Source: Ruegeria sp. AD91A (GTDB taxonomy: Bacteria; Pseudomonadota; Alphaproteobacteria; Rhodobacterales; Rhodobacteraceae). From it: a stretch of 64,000 nucleotides of DNA. Where the stretch lies: contig NZ_CP031946.1 in the NCBI RefSeq assembly GCF_003443535.1, positions 3,041,001-3,105,000 on the forward strand. Reading direction: 5' to 3'. Shown piece by piece: positions 10,749 to 19,818 of this stretch (position 1 is its first letter; every line of letters starts with the position of its first letter). Made by a program: the position numbers and the translations under genes. The notes under the pieces were generated by a model. The model did not search any database. It worked only from the letters and a program-made list of their open reading frames with translations, and was not told the origin of the DNA.

Positions 10749-11189
10749 TTATGCAGCCGCAGCCAGTTGGGCGCGCGTGGCCGTGATTTTCAGCGCAGCT
10801 TGTGCGGCTTCGCGGCCTTTATCCACAAAATGCGCGCGGTAGATGGCGTTGTGGTGATCAGTTTCCTGATATTGGTGCGGGGTCAGCGAGACCGACAGGA
10901 CAGGAACACCGGTTTCGAGCCCGGCGCGCATCAAACCATCGACCACCGCTTGCGCGACGAAGTCGTGCCGGTAAATGCCGCCATCCACGACAAATGCGGC
11001 GCAGGCAACTGCGGCGTAGCGGCCGGTTTGGGCCAGATCGCGGGCCATCAGCGGCATCTCGAACGCGCCGGGAACGTCGAAAACATCGACCTGATCGGCC
11101 GGGATCAGTTCTAGAAATCCATCGAGCGCGCGGTCAACGATGTCGGAATGCCAGTTTGCTTTGACAAAAGCATAGCGGGTGTGTGTCAT
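10749..11189 (-). CDS. ribH: 6,7-dimethyl-8-ribityllumazine synthase, type II
   Basis: Lumazine synthase joins 5-amino-6-ribitylamino-uracil with 3,4-dihydroxy-2-butanone-4-phosphate, the penultimate riboflavin step. The 146-residue product has the conserved FDVPGAFEMPL motif and the catalytic-histidine region, and it resembles the RibH2 type of alphaproteobacteria. A good ribosome site (AAAGGAG) precedes the ATG at 11189. An FMN riboswitch upstream implies repression by flavin. Confidence 0.93.
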   Translation of the reverse strand: MTHTRYAFVKANWHSDIVDRALDGFLELIPADQVDVFDVPGAFEMPLMARDLAQTGRYAAVACAAFVVDGGIYRHDFVAQAVVDGLMRAGLETGVPVLSVSLTPHQYQETDHHNAIYRAHFVDKGREAAQAALKITATRAQLAAAA

Positions 11190-11310
11190 AATGATCTCCT
11201 TTCAGTTTGGTGGCCTGCTGGCGGTCGCGAAAACCTTCGCTGCCAGCCCGGCATGACACGTCACCCAAGGCGATCACGAGCAGGCGCGCCGCATCACCGG
11301 CGCACTGCAC

Positions 11311-11502
11311 GTTCTCTTCCATCCGGACTTTAACCGTCGGCTCTGGCCTCTCACCAGATCTGCTGACACTCTTTCGTGGTTCCACACTTTGTCCGAAAAC
11401 CGGTTCCCACTTTTCGGATCGTGGACACGGCAGAGCCGCTCGCGGGCTTGCGGGTCATGGCCCGCATACCGCCGGTGGGGAATTCCGCCCCGCCCTGAGA
11501 AC
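11311..11502 (-). promoter_or_regulatory. FMN riboswitch (RFN element) controlling ribH
   Basis: Read on the minus strand, the 5' part contains GGGCGGGG, TTCCCCACCGGCGGTA and the GCCCGCGAGC arm. The 3' part has GTCAGCAGATCTGGTGAGA, GAGCCGACGGTTAAAGTCC and GGATGGAAGAGAAC. These are the conserved blocks of the RFN aptamer in the correct order. It ends about 120 nt upstream of the ribH start. The variable arm contains an unusual 36-nt palindrome, reported in the findings. Confidence 0.95.
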
Positions 11503-11560
11503 AAGGCGGACCTTGCCAAGAACCGACCCCATCTGCAAGAGATTTGGCAGGAGGTCGTTC

Positions 11561-12172
11561 ATGCACCCAAATCCAGCCTACCGCGCCGAAGACAAAGCGC
11601 GTCATATCGAATTCGCCCGCGACCGGGCATTCGGCGTTCTGGCGATTTCTGGCGACGGCGCGCCATTGATCAGCCACGTGCCGTTTCTGCTGTCGGAAGA
11701 CGGTGCGGTGGCCGATCTTCATTTGGTACGATCAAACCCGATCGTTCGTGTGCTGCAGGGGCCGAAAGAGGTCAGGATTGCGGTGCAGGGGCCTGATGGG
11801 TATATCTCGCCCGACTGGTACGGTGTCGCAGATCAGGTTCCGACATGGAACTATGTTGCCGTGCACCTGACCGGAACGCTTGAGCTGCGCCCACAGGACG
11901 AGCTGCGCGAATTGCTGGACCGACAATCTGCATTCTATGAAAAACGACTTCTGCCCAAAGCGCCATGGGTCACTGGGAAAATGTCTGATGACGCGTTGGC
12001 CAGAATGATGCGGATGATCGTACCATGCCGGATGCAGGTAGAGGATATCCAGGGCACCTGGAAACTGGGCCAGAACAAGCCGGACGATGTAAGGATCGCT
12101 GCCGCCGATCAAGTGGCCAGCGGGTTTGGCAATGAAACCGGTCAGCTGGCCGCCTTGATGCACAAGGCGTAG
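11561..12172 (+). CDS. PaiB-like FMN-binding negative transcriptional regulator family protein
   Basis: This 203-residue protein starts MHPNPAYRAEDK and contains the split-barrel FMN-binding region (SHVPFLL, then NPIVR, and GYISPDWY) and the VPTWNY motif typical of the PaiB family. Family members are described as flavin-binding regulators or oxidoreductase-like proteins; the true biochemical role here is unknown. The ATG at 11561 has GGAGG 6-10 bp upstream. The longer open frame from 11207 runs antisense through the FMN riboswitch and is discarded. Confidence 0.85.
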   Translation: MHPNPAYRAEDKARHIEFARDRAFGVLAISGDGAPLISHVPFLLSEDGAVADLHLVRSNPIVRVLQGPKEVRIAVQGPDGYISPDWYGVADQVPTWNYVAVHLTGTLELRPQDELRELLDRQSAFYEKRLLPKAPWVTGKMSDDALARMMRMIVPCRMQVEDIQGTWKLGQNKPDDVRIAAADQVASGFGNETGQLAALMHKA

Positions 12173-12191
12173 CCAGCACCGGGAAACAGGA

Positions 12192-12638
12192 TTACTCGGA
12201 ACTGAATGTTGCCAGATAAGCGGCGATATCTTCCGCACCCTTCTTCAGTTTAACGCTCATGTTAGGGCGGGCGGTTTCGTCATCCAGATACTCTTTGATG
12301 AAACCGATGGGGTCCTTGGAATAGGCGGCGATGTTTTCTTCGGTCCAGATCAGACCTTCTTCGCCAGCACGGATCATATCGTCAGTGAACATGCCGATGG
12401 GCAGGCGTTCGCTGCCATAACGATAGTCATTTTCTGATCCGGCGACGCGTCCGACGACGCCGTAGAGATTCGGGCCGGTGATTCCGCCTTTGACCAGGAC
12501 TTCACCGTCCTTGATGATCGCATGACACGAGGAGCAACGGTTATACATTGCTTCACCTTTCACCGGATCGCCTGCGGCAAAGGTTTGCGTGGCCAAAGCC
12601 AATGTGAACATCGCAGCGGCCGGGGTGACTTTTGACAT
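12192..12638 (-). CDS. Periplasmic class I c-type cytochrome (cytochrome c2-like)
   Basis: This is a 148-residue exported protein with a signal peptide ending near residue 22 (TFAAG), one heme-binding CSSCH (residues 35-39), a probable axial methionine in the NMSVKL segment and the loop insertions of larger c2-type cytochromes. It probably carries electrons between the bc1 complex, whose genes start on the opposite strand 460 bp away, and terminal oxidases. The ATG at 12638 is preceded by GGAG; the longer open frame has no signal-like start. Confidence 0.9.
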   Translation of the reverse strand: MSKVTPAAAMFTLALATQTFAAGDPVKGEAMYNRCSSCHAIIKDGEVLVKGGITGPNLYGVVGRVAGSENDYRYGSERLPIGMFTDDMIRAGEEGLIWTEENIAAYSKDPIGFIKEYLDDETARPNMSVKLKKGAEDIAAYLATFSSE

Positions 12639-13101
12639 AGGGGGTCTCCTTGCAGGAGTTCGCGCGTTTTTTGTGCTGTCCGGCATTCGCGCAAAAAGTG
12701 CAACGGTGTATTTGCGCTCAATTTGCAATTTAAATCATCTATTTGGCGAAAATGATTTCCCTGAAAACAATCTGCGTTTGGCGTTGCTGATTGTCGAGAA
12801 TGCACGCGCGAATAAGACGCTGCCCAGGTGGTCTGAAACCGACTGGATGGGGCCCGCAAAGCAGAGTTCTGAGCTCGAATCAACAACCGCTGATTCGAAG
12901 CCGGAGGCAAAGTTGCGGGCAAGATTCACCAAAAAAAGCCCTTCGGCAGGTGCATGAAGCGACACATGCGGCGTATTGCGCGTTTATGAACGCTGGACGA
13001 ACACTATTCTCCCCGATAGTAAGCGCGGTTAAGACGCCGCATTCATGCGGTGCGCGAGCTATTTGCCCGTCCGCGGGCGCCAGACAATCGGAGATAACCT
13101 C
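12639..13101. other. Divergent intergenic region, no gene seen
   Basis: This 463-bp gap separates the cytochrome c gene (minus) from petA (plus). The open frames here have no sensible start or composition. It should hold promoters for both respiratory units, but none is clear enough to mark. Confidence 0.5.
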
Positions 13102-13686
13102 GTGTCCCACGCAGAAGACCACGAAGGCACCCGCAGAGATTTTCTGTATTACGTCGCAGGCGGCGCAGGTGTCGTTGCAACGGGTGCAGCTGTATGGCCC
13201 CTGATCAACCAAATGAACCCATCGGCAGACGTTCAGGCGCTGTCCTCGATCCGTGTGGATGTGAGCGGCGTCGAGCCGGGCACACAGCTGACGGTAAAAT
13301 GGCTGGGCAAACCCGTTTTCGTCCGTCACCGCACCGGTGCCGAGATTCAGGAAGCCCAGGATCAGGACGCCGAAGGCGTTGATGCGCTGCCAGATCCGCT
13401 GGCGCGTAACTTCAACCTAAGCGCTGATGCGCCCGCGACTGACGCAAACCGCGTCATGCCGTCTCCGGAAGGCGAAGCGCCGGGTGCTTGGATCGTTCAG
13501 ATGGGCGTATGTACGCACCTTGGCTGTGTACCTCTGGGAGACGCCGGTGACTTTGGCGGCTGGTTCTGCCCCTGCCACGGCTCGCACTACGACCTCGCCG
13601 GTCGTATCCGTAAAGGCCCCGCGCCTGAGAACCTGCCTGTCCCGCCCGCAGAATGGGTGGACAACAGCACAATCAAACTCGGCTAA
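13102..13686 (+). CDS. petA: Ubiquinol-cytochrome c reductase Rieske iron-sulfur subunit
   Basis: This is the Rieske subunit of the bc1 complex, anchored in the inner membrane with its [2Fe-2S] domain in the periplasm. The 194-residue product has a twin-arginine start (residues 11-12), an N-terminal membrane helix (about 17-37) and the cluster ligands in CTHLGC (about 137-142) and CPCHGSHYD. The GTG at 13102 is selected because GGAG precedes it and the longer ATG frame (13045) adds non-homologous residues. It is first in petABC and ends 15 bp before petB. Confidence 0.95.
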   Translation: MSHAEDHEGTRRDFLYYVAGGAGVVATGAAVWPLINQMNPSADVQALSSIRVDVSGVEPGTQLTVKWLGKPVFVRHRTGAEIQEAQDQDAEGVDALPDPLARNFNLSADAPATDANRVMPSPEGEAPGAWIVQMGVCTHLGCVPLGDAGDFGGWFCPCHGSHYDLAGRIRKGPAPENLPVPPAEWVDNSTIKLG

Positions 13687-13701
13687 GGGAGACCCAAACT
13701 T

Positions 13702-15033
13702 ATGTCCGGAATTCCCCACGATCATTACGAGCCGAAGACAAACGGCGAGAAATGGCTGAACAGCCGTCTGCCGATTGTCGGCCTGCTGTATGACACACTC
13801 ATGATTCCAACCCCCAAGAACCTGAACTGGTGGTGGATCTGGGGCATCGTTCTAGCGTTCTGCCTGGCGCTGCAAATCGTCACCGGCATCGTACTGGTGA
13901 TGCACTATACCCCGCATGTTGATCTGGCCTTCGCCAGCATCGAACACATCATGCGTAACGTGAATGGTGGTCACTTTATCCGCTATGTGCACATGAACGG
14001 CGCGTCGCTGTTCTTTGTTGCGGTTTACATCCACATATTCCGCGGCCTGTTCTACGGCTCGTATAAAGCCCCGCGCGAAATCACATGGATCATCGGTATG
14101 CTGATCTATCTGATGATGATGGGCACCGCCTTCATGGGCTACGTTCTGCCCTGGGGCCAGATGTCCTTCTGGGGTGCGACCGTGATCACCGGCCTGTTTG
14201 GTGCGATCCCGTTTGTTGGTGACGCGCTGCAAACATGGCTGCTGGGCGGACCCGCCGTGGATAACGCGACGCTGAACCGCTTCTTCTCGTTGCACTACCT
14301 GCTGCCGTTCATCATCGCGGCACTGGTTGTCGTGCATATCTGGGCCTTCCACACCACTGGCAACAACAACCCGACAGGTGTTGAAGTGCGTCGTGGTTCC
14401 AAGGACGAGGCGAAGAAAGACACGCTGCCGTTCTGGCCGTATTTCGTGATCAAGGACCTGTTCGCGTTGGCCGTGATCCTGGTCGTGTTCTGGGCCATTG
14501 TCGGCTTCATGCCGAACTATCTGGGCCACCCGGACAACTATATTGAGGCCAACCCGCTGGTCACACCTGCACACATCGTTCCTGAATGGTACTTCTTGCC
14601 GTTCTACGCGATCCTGCGCGCCTTCACCGGTGAGGTCTGGGTCGTTCAGTTTGCCAGCTTCATCACCGGCGGCATCATCGACGCCAAGTTCTTTGGTGTG
14701 CTGGCGATGTTCGGTGCGATCCTGGCCATGGCACTGGCGCCCTGGCTGGACACGTCGAGCGTGCGTTCGGGCAAGTACCGTCCGATGTTCAAATGGTGGT
14801 TCTACCTGCTGATCATCGACTTCTTCGCCCTGATGTGGCTGGGTGCGATGCCCGCGGAAGAGCCCTATGCGACTTTCTCGCTGATCGCCTCCGCCTACTG
14901 GTTCGCCTATTTCTTCGTGATCCTGCCGATCCTTGGTGTGATCGAGAAGCCTCTGGCACAGCCCGAGACGATCGAAGAAGACTTCAACGCGCATTATGGC
15001 AAGGCTGACGCCGAAGCCACGCCGGCCGAGTAA
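13702..15033 (+). CDS. petB: Cytochrome b of the bc1 complex
   Basis: This is a 443-residue integral membrane protein binding the two b-hemes and the quinone sites. It has eight or more transmembrane segments, histidine pairs in the second and fourth helices, the Qo-site PEWY motif ([13 protein letters not shown]) and a C-terminal extension typical of alphaproteobacterial cytochrome b. The strong third-position bias creates a long antisense open frame that is not a gene. It lies between petA and petC in the same transcription unit. Confidence 0.97.
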   Translation: MSGIPHDHYEPKTNGEKWLNSRLPIVGLLYDTLMIPTPKNLNWWWIWGIVLAFCLALQIVTGIVLVMHYTPHVDLAFASIEHIMRNVNGGHFIRYVHMNGASLFFVAVYIHIFRGLFYGSYKAPREITWIIGMLIYLMMMGTAFMGYVLPWGQMSFWGATVITGLFGAIPFVGDALQTWLLGGPAVDNATLNRFFSLHYLLPFIIAALVVVHIWAFHTTGNNNPTGVEVRRGSKDEAKKDTLPFWPYFVIKDLFALAVILVVFWAIVGFMPNYLGHPDNYIEANPLVTPAHIVPEWYFLPFYAILRAFTGEVWVVQFASFITGGIIDAKFFGVLAMFGAILAMALAPWLDTSSVRSGKYRPMFKWWFYLLIIDFFALMWLGAMPAEEPYATFSLIASAYWFAYFFVILPILGVIEKPLAQPETIEEDFNAHYGKADAEATPAE

Positions 15034-15050
15034 GAAGAGGGACCGGAAAC

Positions 15051-15842
15051 ATGTTCAAGAAACTTGCAATCGGCGCCGCGTTTGCCTTGGCCCTGACCCC
15101 TGCTGCATCCATTGCAGCAGGTGGGGGTGAGCAGCATATCGAAGACTTCGACTTCTCGTTCGAAGGTCCTTTCGGTACTTGGGATCAGCATCAGCTGCAG
15201 CGCGGCCTGCAAATCTATACCGAGGTCTGTGCAGCCTGCCACGGCCTGCAATATGTGCCTCTGCGTGATCTGACAGCGCTGGGCTATTCGGAAGAAGAAG
15301 TTATCGCCTATGCAGCAGGCAACTTCGAAGTGTTCGACCCTGAGCTGGACGACTTTCGCCCGGCAATCCCGACCGACCACTTCCCGGCCAATACCGGTGT
15401 TGGCGCACCGGATCTGAGCCTGATGGCCAAAGCCCGCGCGGGCTTCCACGGGCCATACGGTCTGGGCATCAATCAGCTGGTAAAAGGCATGGGCGGCGCC
15501 GAATACATCGCCTCTCTGCTGGACGGTTACACCGGTGAAGAGAAAGAAGAGGCAGGTACTGTCCTCTACGAAAACAAAGCCTTCCCCGGCGGCTGGATAT
15601 CGATGGCACCGCCGCTGTCGGACGAACAGGTCGAGTTTGCTGATGGGCACTCGAATTCAGTCGAACATATGTCGGAAGACGTTTCAGCCTTCCTGATGTG
15701 GGCGGCCGAACCGAAGATGATGGAGCGCAAGAACGCTGGCTTTGTCGGCGTGATCTTCCTGACCGTTCTTTCGGTGCTGCTCTATCTGGTCAACAAGCGC
15801 CTTTGGGCACCGCACAAAGGTAAGCTTCGTAAAGAAGATTGA
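15051..15842 (+). CDS. petC: Cytochrome c1 of the bc1 complex
   Basis: This 263-residue subunit passes electrons from the Rieske protein to soluble cytochrome c. It has a signal peptide (about residues 1-22), the heme site CAACH (60-64), a periplasmic domain and a C-terminal anchor (about 232-252) followed by a basic tail. A rho-independent terminator lies directly downstream and closes the petABC operon. Confidence 0.96.
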   Translation: MFKKLAIGAAFALALTPAASIAAGGGEQHIEDFDFSFEGPFGTWDQHQLQRGLQIYTEVCAACHGLQYVPLRDLTALGYSEEEVIAYAAGNFEVFDPELDDFRPAIPTDHFPANTGVGAPDLSLMAKARAGFHGPYGLGINQLVKGMGGAEYIASLLDGYTGEEKEEAGTVLYENKAFPGGWISMAPPLSDEQVEFADGHSNSVEHMSEDVSAFLMWAAEPKMMERKNAGFVGVIFLTVLSVLLYLVNKRLWAPHKGKLRKED

Positions 15843-15863
15843 TCTTTTCGGGATACTGAAATC

Positions 15864-15896
15864 AAAACCCCCGCGCCATCAGGTTGCGGGGGTTTT
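15864..15896 (+). terminator. Rho-independent terminator of petABC
   Basis: AAAACCCCCGC and GCGGGGGTTTT flank a short loop 22 bp after the petC stop, giving a GC-rich stem followed by a T-rich end. It is the strongest terminator in this part of the window. Confidence 0.88.
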
Positions 15897-15984
15897 CTGT
15901 TTGAAGTCGGGCTAAAAGGGGCCAGCCCGTCGTGGTCTTCGGTCAGTCCATCCTTGAGGTATTTCTGGCCAAACGAGGGGCGGA

Positions 15985-17241
15985 TCAGACCGTAAGTTGG
16001 GTCAGGGTCTGCCCGGTGATCGCTGCACTCACGATCCGGCCTTCGGGTTGAGGTGCATTGAACGAAACCTCGGTAAATTGCTCCGTTCGCCCCATATGGG
16101 GGTTTTCCATCAGGATGTGATGGGTCTTGCCGATTTGCTGCGACAGGTGTTTTGTGACCTGAGCGTCTCCGGTAGCACGCAAGCGGGCAGCGCGATCTTT
16201 GATCACCGTCCCATTCACCTGCTGCGGTATGCGGGCTGCCGGGGTACCTTCTCGCTTGGAATAGGGGAAGACATGCAGCCAGGTCAGGTCGCAATCGGTG
16301 ATCAGTTTGAGCGAGTTCTCGAAATGTGCCTCGGTCTCGGTCGGGAAACCCGCGATGATATCTGCACCGAAGGTCATATCTGGGCGCAGTTTCCGCGCGT
16401 CTTCGGTAAAGCGGATGGCGTCGTCACGCAGATGGCGGCGTTTCATGCGCTTCAGAATCAGATCGTCACCATGCTGAAGCGACAAGTGCAGGTGCGGCAT
16501 CAGACGCGGCTCGGTCGCGATGGCTTGCATCAGGTTCTCATCGACCTCGATCGAGTCGATCGAACTGATCCGCATGCGTGGTAAATCTGGCACCAGCTTG
16601 AGAATGCGCATCACCAGATCACCCAGCTTGGGTTGGGCAGGCAGGTCGGCACCCCAAGAGGTCAGATCGACCCCGGTCAGGACCACTTCGTTATAGCCCT
16701 TGTCGACCAGCCTCTTGATCTGATCCACCACAACACCTGCGGGCACGCTGCGCGAGTTGCCCCGGCCATAAGGAATGATGCAAAAGGTGCAGCGATGGTC
16801 GCAGCCGTTCTGGACCTGCACGTAGGCGCGCGAGCGGGTTCCAAAACCATCGATCAGGTGTCCTGCCGTTTCGGTGACGGACATGATGTCATCGACCTGC
16901 ACAGCCTCAGTCTCACCAATAAAATCGGCTGCCATGCCTTTCCAGGTCTCCGGCTGCATTTTTTCAGTGTTGCCGATCACCGCGTCGACCTCATCCATCC
17001 GTGCAAAGGTTTCGGGCTCGGTCTGAGCGGCGCAACCAGTGACGATCAGGCGAGCATTCGGATTCTCGCGCCGTAGCTTGCGGATTTCCTGCCGGGCCTT
17101 GCGCACCGCCTCAGCCGTCACTGCGCATGTGTTCACCACCACAGCGTCTGTCAGACCTGCCAGTTGCGACAACTCTTTCATTGCCTCGGTTTCATAGGCG
17201 TTCAGGCGGCAGCCCAATGTGGTGAACTTGGGCGGGTTCAT
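15985..17241 (-). CDS. mtaB: tRNA t6A37 methylthiotransferase
   Basis: MtaB is a radical-SAM enzyme that adds a methylthio group to N6-threonylcarbamoyladenosine 37 of tRNAs reading ANN codons. The 418-residue product has the N-terminal UPF0004 domain with three cluster cysteines (TLGCRLNAYE, NTCAVT, TGCAAQ), the radical-SAM motif CDHRCTFC, and a C-terminal TRAM-like end. The start ATG at 17241 overlaps the dapF stop by 4 bp. Confidence 0.94.
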   Translation of the reverse strand: MNPPKFTTLGCRLNAYETEAMKELSQLAGLTDAVVVNTCAVTAEAVRKARQEIRKLRRENPNARLIVTGCAAQTEPETFARMDEVDAVIGNTEKMQPETWKGMAADFIGETEAVQVDDIMSVTETAGHLIDGFGTRSRAYVQVQNGCDHRCTFCIIPYGRGNSRSVPAGVVVDQIKRLVDKGYNEVVLTGVDLTSWGADLPAQPKLGDLVMRILKLVPDLPRMRISSIDSIEVDENLMQAIATEPRLMPHLHLSLQHGDDLILKRMKRRHLRDDAIRFTEDARKLRPDMTFGADIIAGFPTETEAHFENSLKLITDCDLTWLHVFPYSKREGTPAARIPQQVNGTVIKDRAARLRATGDAQVTKHLSQQIGKTHHILMENPHMGRTEQFTEVSFNAPQPEGRIVSAAITGQTLTQLTV

Positions 17242-18080
17242 CCCAGTGACCTCAGAAATTCAGGCGTCAGAGTGCCAGAAAAGACGTGGCACGTTGGGCC
17301 GGTCATCCAGACACCGTCGTCGCGCCAGTCGATCCAAAGCGTGCCGCCATCCAGATCAATCCGCACCTTGCGCCCGGTTAGCCCGCGACGCGCGGCAGCA
17401 ACGGCAGTTGCACAGGAAGACGACCCGGAGGCCAGAGTGATGCCAACTCCGCGTTCCCATACACGCATACGGATGTGATCCGGGCCGATGACTTGTGCCA
17501 CCTGCACATTCGTCCGTTCCGGGTAAAGCGGGTGGTATTCATAACGTGCACCGAACTCTGCCAACGGGATCGCTTCGGCGTTCTCAACGAAGAAAGTGCA
17601 ATGCGGGTTGCCCATTCCTGTTGCCGTTGGGGCGCCTTCGATTGGCAATTCCAGCGTGTCCATCTCTTCTGCCAGCGGAACTTCGCGCCAGTCCAACTGC
17701 GGGTGACCCATGTTGACCGAGGTGCGCCCATCGCCAGCATCCCGCGCATGAAGTGTTCCGCGTTCGGTGGTGAGCGTCAGCGCAGAGCGACCCGTCTCAT
17801 TCATAAGCAATCGCGCAATACAGCGGGTGGCGTTGCCACAGGCAGCAGAGGTTGATCCATCGGCGTTGTAGAACACTAGATGCGCGTCAGCTTCACCATT
17901 TTCAATAACGGCCAACTGATCGAAACCCACACCAAATTGCCGATGCCCGATTCCTTTGGCCAGCGCCGGCGTGATCGGGGCATCGTGCGCGCGTGCGTCA
18001 ACGATGACAAAGTCATTGCCCAGCCCGTGCATCTTGATGAAGGGCAATCCGGTATCGAGTCTCTTTTGCATGGCGGGCAT
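17238..18080 (-). CDS. dapF: Diaminopimelate epimerase with a Ser at the second catalytic position
   Basis: DapF interconverts LL- and meso-diaminopimelate for lysine and peptidoglycan synthesis. The 280-residue product has the normal start (MHGLGNDF) and the first catalytic site ADGSTSAACGNATRC (Cys81). In the second site, usually ERGxGxTLACGTGxCA, the sequence reads ERGVGITLASGSSSCA, so the catalytic Cys is replaced by Ser218 (codon TCC at 17427-17429). Length and all other motifs look normal. The ATGs at 18080 and 18071 are both possible starts; neither has a strong ribosome site. The stop overlaps the mtaB start. Confidence 0.92.
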   Translation of the reverse strand: MPAMQKRLDTGLPFIKMHGLGNDFVIVDARAHDAPITPALAKGIGHRQFGVGFDQLAVIENGEADAHLVFYNADGSTSAACGNATRCIARLLMNETGRSALTLTTERGTLHARDAGDGRTSVNMGHPQLDWREVPLAEEMDTLELPIEGAPTATGMGNPHCTFFVENAEAIPLAEFGARYEYHPLYPERTNVQVAQVIGPDHIRMRVWERGVGITLASGSSSCATAVAAARRGLTGRKVRIDLDGGTLWIDWRDDGVWMTGPTCHVFSGTLTPEFLRSLG

Positions 18081-18136
18081 ATATCGTTGGTCGGAACATG
18101 AATCCACCCTGTCGCGAAGATTCCTTAAAAAAGGGG

Positions 18137-18165
18137 TTGACCCTCCTGCGCCCCCTGCCTAATTA
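18137..18165 (+). promoter_or_regulatory. Candidate sigma-70 promoter upstream of tRNA-Lys
   Basis: TTGACC (18137-18142) is followed after 17 bp by TAATTA (18160-18165). It lies about 125 bp upstream of the tRNA-Lys gene and diverges from dapF. Transcription from here would include a short 5' leader to be trimmed. Confidence 0.45.
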
Positions 18166-18290
18166 GGCCGCCTATCGGGTTGCCGGAAACATGAGTTGTA
18201 ACGGCGAAACGAGGCGCAAAATAAGGGCTTGAACCTGGTTGAGGAATTGCCGTAAAGAGCGCCACGGATCAACAGATCCAACAAAAGAGT

Positions 18291-18366
18291 GGGCCGTTAG
18301 CTCAGTTGGTAGAGCAACTGACTTTTAATCAGTGGGTCGCAGGTTCGAATCCTGCACGGCTCACCA
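18291..18366 (+). tRNA. tRNA-Lys (anticodon UUU), integration target
   Basis: The sequence folds as a full cloverleaf: acceptor arm GGGCCGT/ACGGCTC, D-arm GCTC/GAGC, anticodon stem ACTGA/TCAGT with loop CTTTTAA (anticodon TTT), T-loop TTCGAAT and encoded CCA. The 3' half from 18322, plus 6 bp after the CCA, is repeated at 25689-25739. This makes the gene the attachment site of the integrative element that follows. Confidence 0.97.
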
Positions 18367-18372
18367 CTTTTT
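18322..18372 (+). repeat. attL: 51-bp direct repeat within the tRNA-Lys 3' end
   Basis: This segment runs from the anticodon loop through the CCA and five T residues. It is identical to 25689-25739. The flanking bases differ (A before this copy, T before the other), which defines the repeat limits. It is the junction left by tyrosine-recombinase integration into tRNA-Lys. Confidence 0.92.
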
Positions 18373-18834
18373 GCAATAAAAACAAATGTTTGTACGAGTC
18401 CGTGTAGAGTGCGCTTCGTGACGTGCGGCCTGTCGGAAGCTATACGGAAGCACTGTGACACGTGTTTATCGGTTGCAAAAGTGGTACAGTCACTGCGCTG
18501 ATGGTTAAAGTAGATTCTTCTTCTCAGTTTGATGTGGTCGGGTCCTTGTGAAACCGCACCTTCAGAAGGTTGAATATCTACCTAGAGTGAGTTTGATTTA
18601 GCTGATTTTGTAGGTGCATACGCTAGCGTATCCAATTTTTGGTCGATATGCTCGACCCAAATGGATACCTTGAATTTCCAACCAGTGGTGATCTTGTGGC
18701 ACTAATTGACAGCGAATTAGCTAGTCACGTCCTATAAAACAACTCGTATGTCGAAATCTCGAAATCAATAAGGCTGTCGAACAACACGAATGACCGGTAT
18801 CTAAGATATGTTAAATTATTGATATAAAAGTATT
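18373..18834. other. Left end of island, non-coding with palindromes
   Basis: This 462-bp stretch has no credible gene. It contains the subterminal repeat GGAAGCTATACGGAAGCA (18435-18452), a perfect 14-bp palindrome (18618-18631) and a long imperfect hairpin (18628-18668). It probably holds recombination or replication sites and the end of the toxin transcript. Confidence 0.5.
18435..18452 (+). repeat. Subterminal repeat copy 1, candidate integrase or excisionase arm site
   Basis: GGAAGCTATACGGAAGCA is identical to 25541-25558 near the other end of the island, in the same orientation. Each copy contains GGAAGC twice at an 11-bp interval, about one helical turn, as expected for paired protein contacts. 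The copy lies 62 bp inside attL. Function is inferred. Confidence 0.6.
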
Positions 18835-19818
18835 TTAAAATAAGCTATCATCCAGTCGTATCATGGCCTCATAAGCCGGGTGGTTCTCTAACTGCACGCG
18901 CACCAAATAATTACTTGGCTCGAGCGCCACTCTGTGAATCCAGCGACCGCCAGATTTATTGTAGGTCTTGAAGTCATCGTTGCGAAAGTCGATGCATTTT
19001 TGGTTCTCAGAGTTATATGCTTGAATAGCGATTGAGACGCTTTGCAAGTCATGTCGGTGATTTAACCGAAAGCTGACGCCATCTCGGGAAAGATCAATAT
19101 CCGCTACAAAAGGAAACCTTTTGTCAAAGACTTTAAGCTCCTCTGAAACGGAGCAAAGTGGCTGCCATTGATCAGCCTTAGCGCCCAGTTTGTAAAGAAA
19201 GGTATCGCGTTCAGGCTCCGAGCGGAACCAGATGCCAGAAAGCACATGTGCCAGCGGCAACGGCGACGCAGGCAGGACTTCAGCACATCTGCTATCGATA
19301 ATAGAATAATCACCAGCAATTCCTCCTTCATGGAAGACAGAGGCAAATGGGATGTTGGCAAAAAATTCTTCGTCATCTCCAGTCTGCGCTGCGTATTTCT
19401 GCATGTTCTGGTCTGAGAACAATACATCCGGCTGCGTCAAAACCCGCTTGGCGTCGAGTACGAACATTACCAAGACAGGAGCATGCGCTTCTGGGCCGTA
19501 TTGACAATCTGCATCTTTCCGGATGCCCTCGATATGAAACTGCGTAGGATTGCGGGGACGAAAGTACAGTCGCACACGACCATGGGCTTCCTGTCGATTG
19601 TCGATTACCCCGCCAGCTGCAACATCCTGTATTTGTTGGCGTTGTGGATCGTCCCGAGCGCGCAAGTGTCCGTCTTTGATAATAGCCAAGGCCGTTTCTA
19701 TCGGGGCGTGGTGAAACAGCCAGGAAGGCCAGTGTTTTCGGTATGATCGGACTCCGGAACCGAGTTGTTCTGTCCAGTGTCGAATATGTCGATCTACAAA
19801 CGCTTCGCTCAGTGCCAT
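18835..19818 (-). CDS. DarT-like DNA ADP-ribosyltransferase toxin with C-terminal extension
   Basis: The first ~210 of 327 residues match the DarT (DUF4433) ADP-ribosyltransferase pattern: a substrate-pocket start (LFHHAPIETALAIIKDGHL, residues 34-52), the RVRLYFRPRNPTQFH strand with its conserved arginines (81-95), and RCAEVL with the probable catalytic Glu180. DarT toxins attach ADP-ribose to DNA bases, blocking replication of host or phage DNA. Residues ~215-327 form an extra, apparently beta-rich domain absent from minimal DarT proteins. The start overlaps the macrodomain antitoxin stop by 10 bp. The antitoxin gene comes first, opposite to the classical darT-darG order. Confidence 0.8.
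   Translation of the reverse strand: MALSEAFVDRHIRHWTEQLGSGVRSYRKHWPSWLFHHAPIETALAIIKDGHLRARDDPQRQQIQDVAAGGVIDNRQEAHGRVRLYFRPRNPTQFHIEGIRKDADCQYGPEAHAPVLVMFVLDAKRVLTQPDVLFSDQNMQKYAAQTGDDEEFFANIPFASVFHEGGIAGDYSIIDSRCAEVLPASPLPLAHVLSGIWFRSEPERDTFLYKLGAKADQWQPLCSVSEELKVFDKRFPFVADIDLSRDGVSFRLNHRHDLQSVSIAIQAYNSENQKCIDFRNDDFKTYNKSGGRWIHRVALEPSNYLVRVQLENHPAYEAMIRLDDSLF

Noticed and set aside
13852..14994. Long open frame (380 codons) antisense to petB
   Set aside because: It mirrors the strong codon bias of cytochrome b; composition is His/Gln/Arg-rich with no family match.
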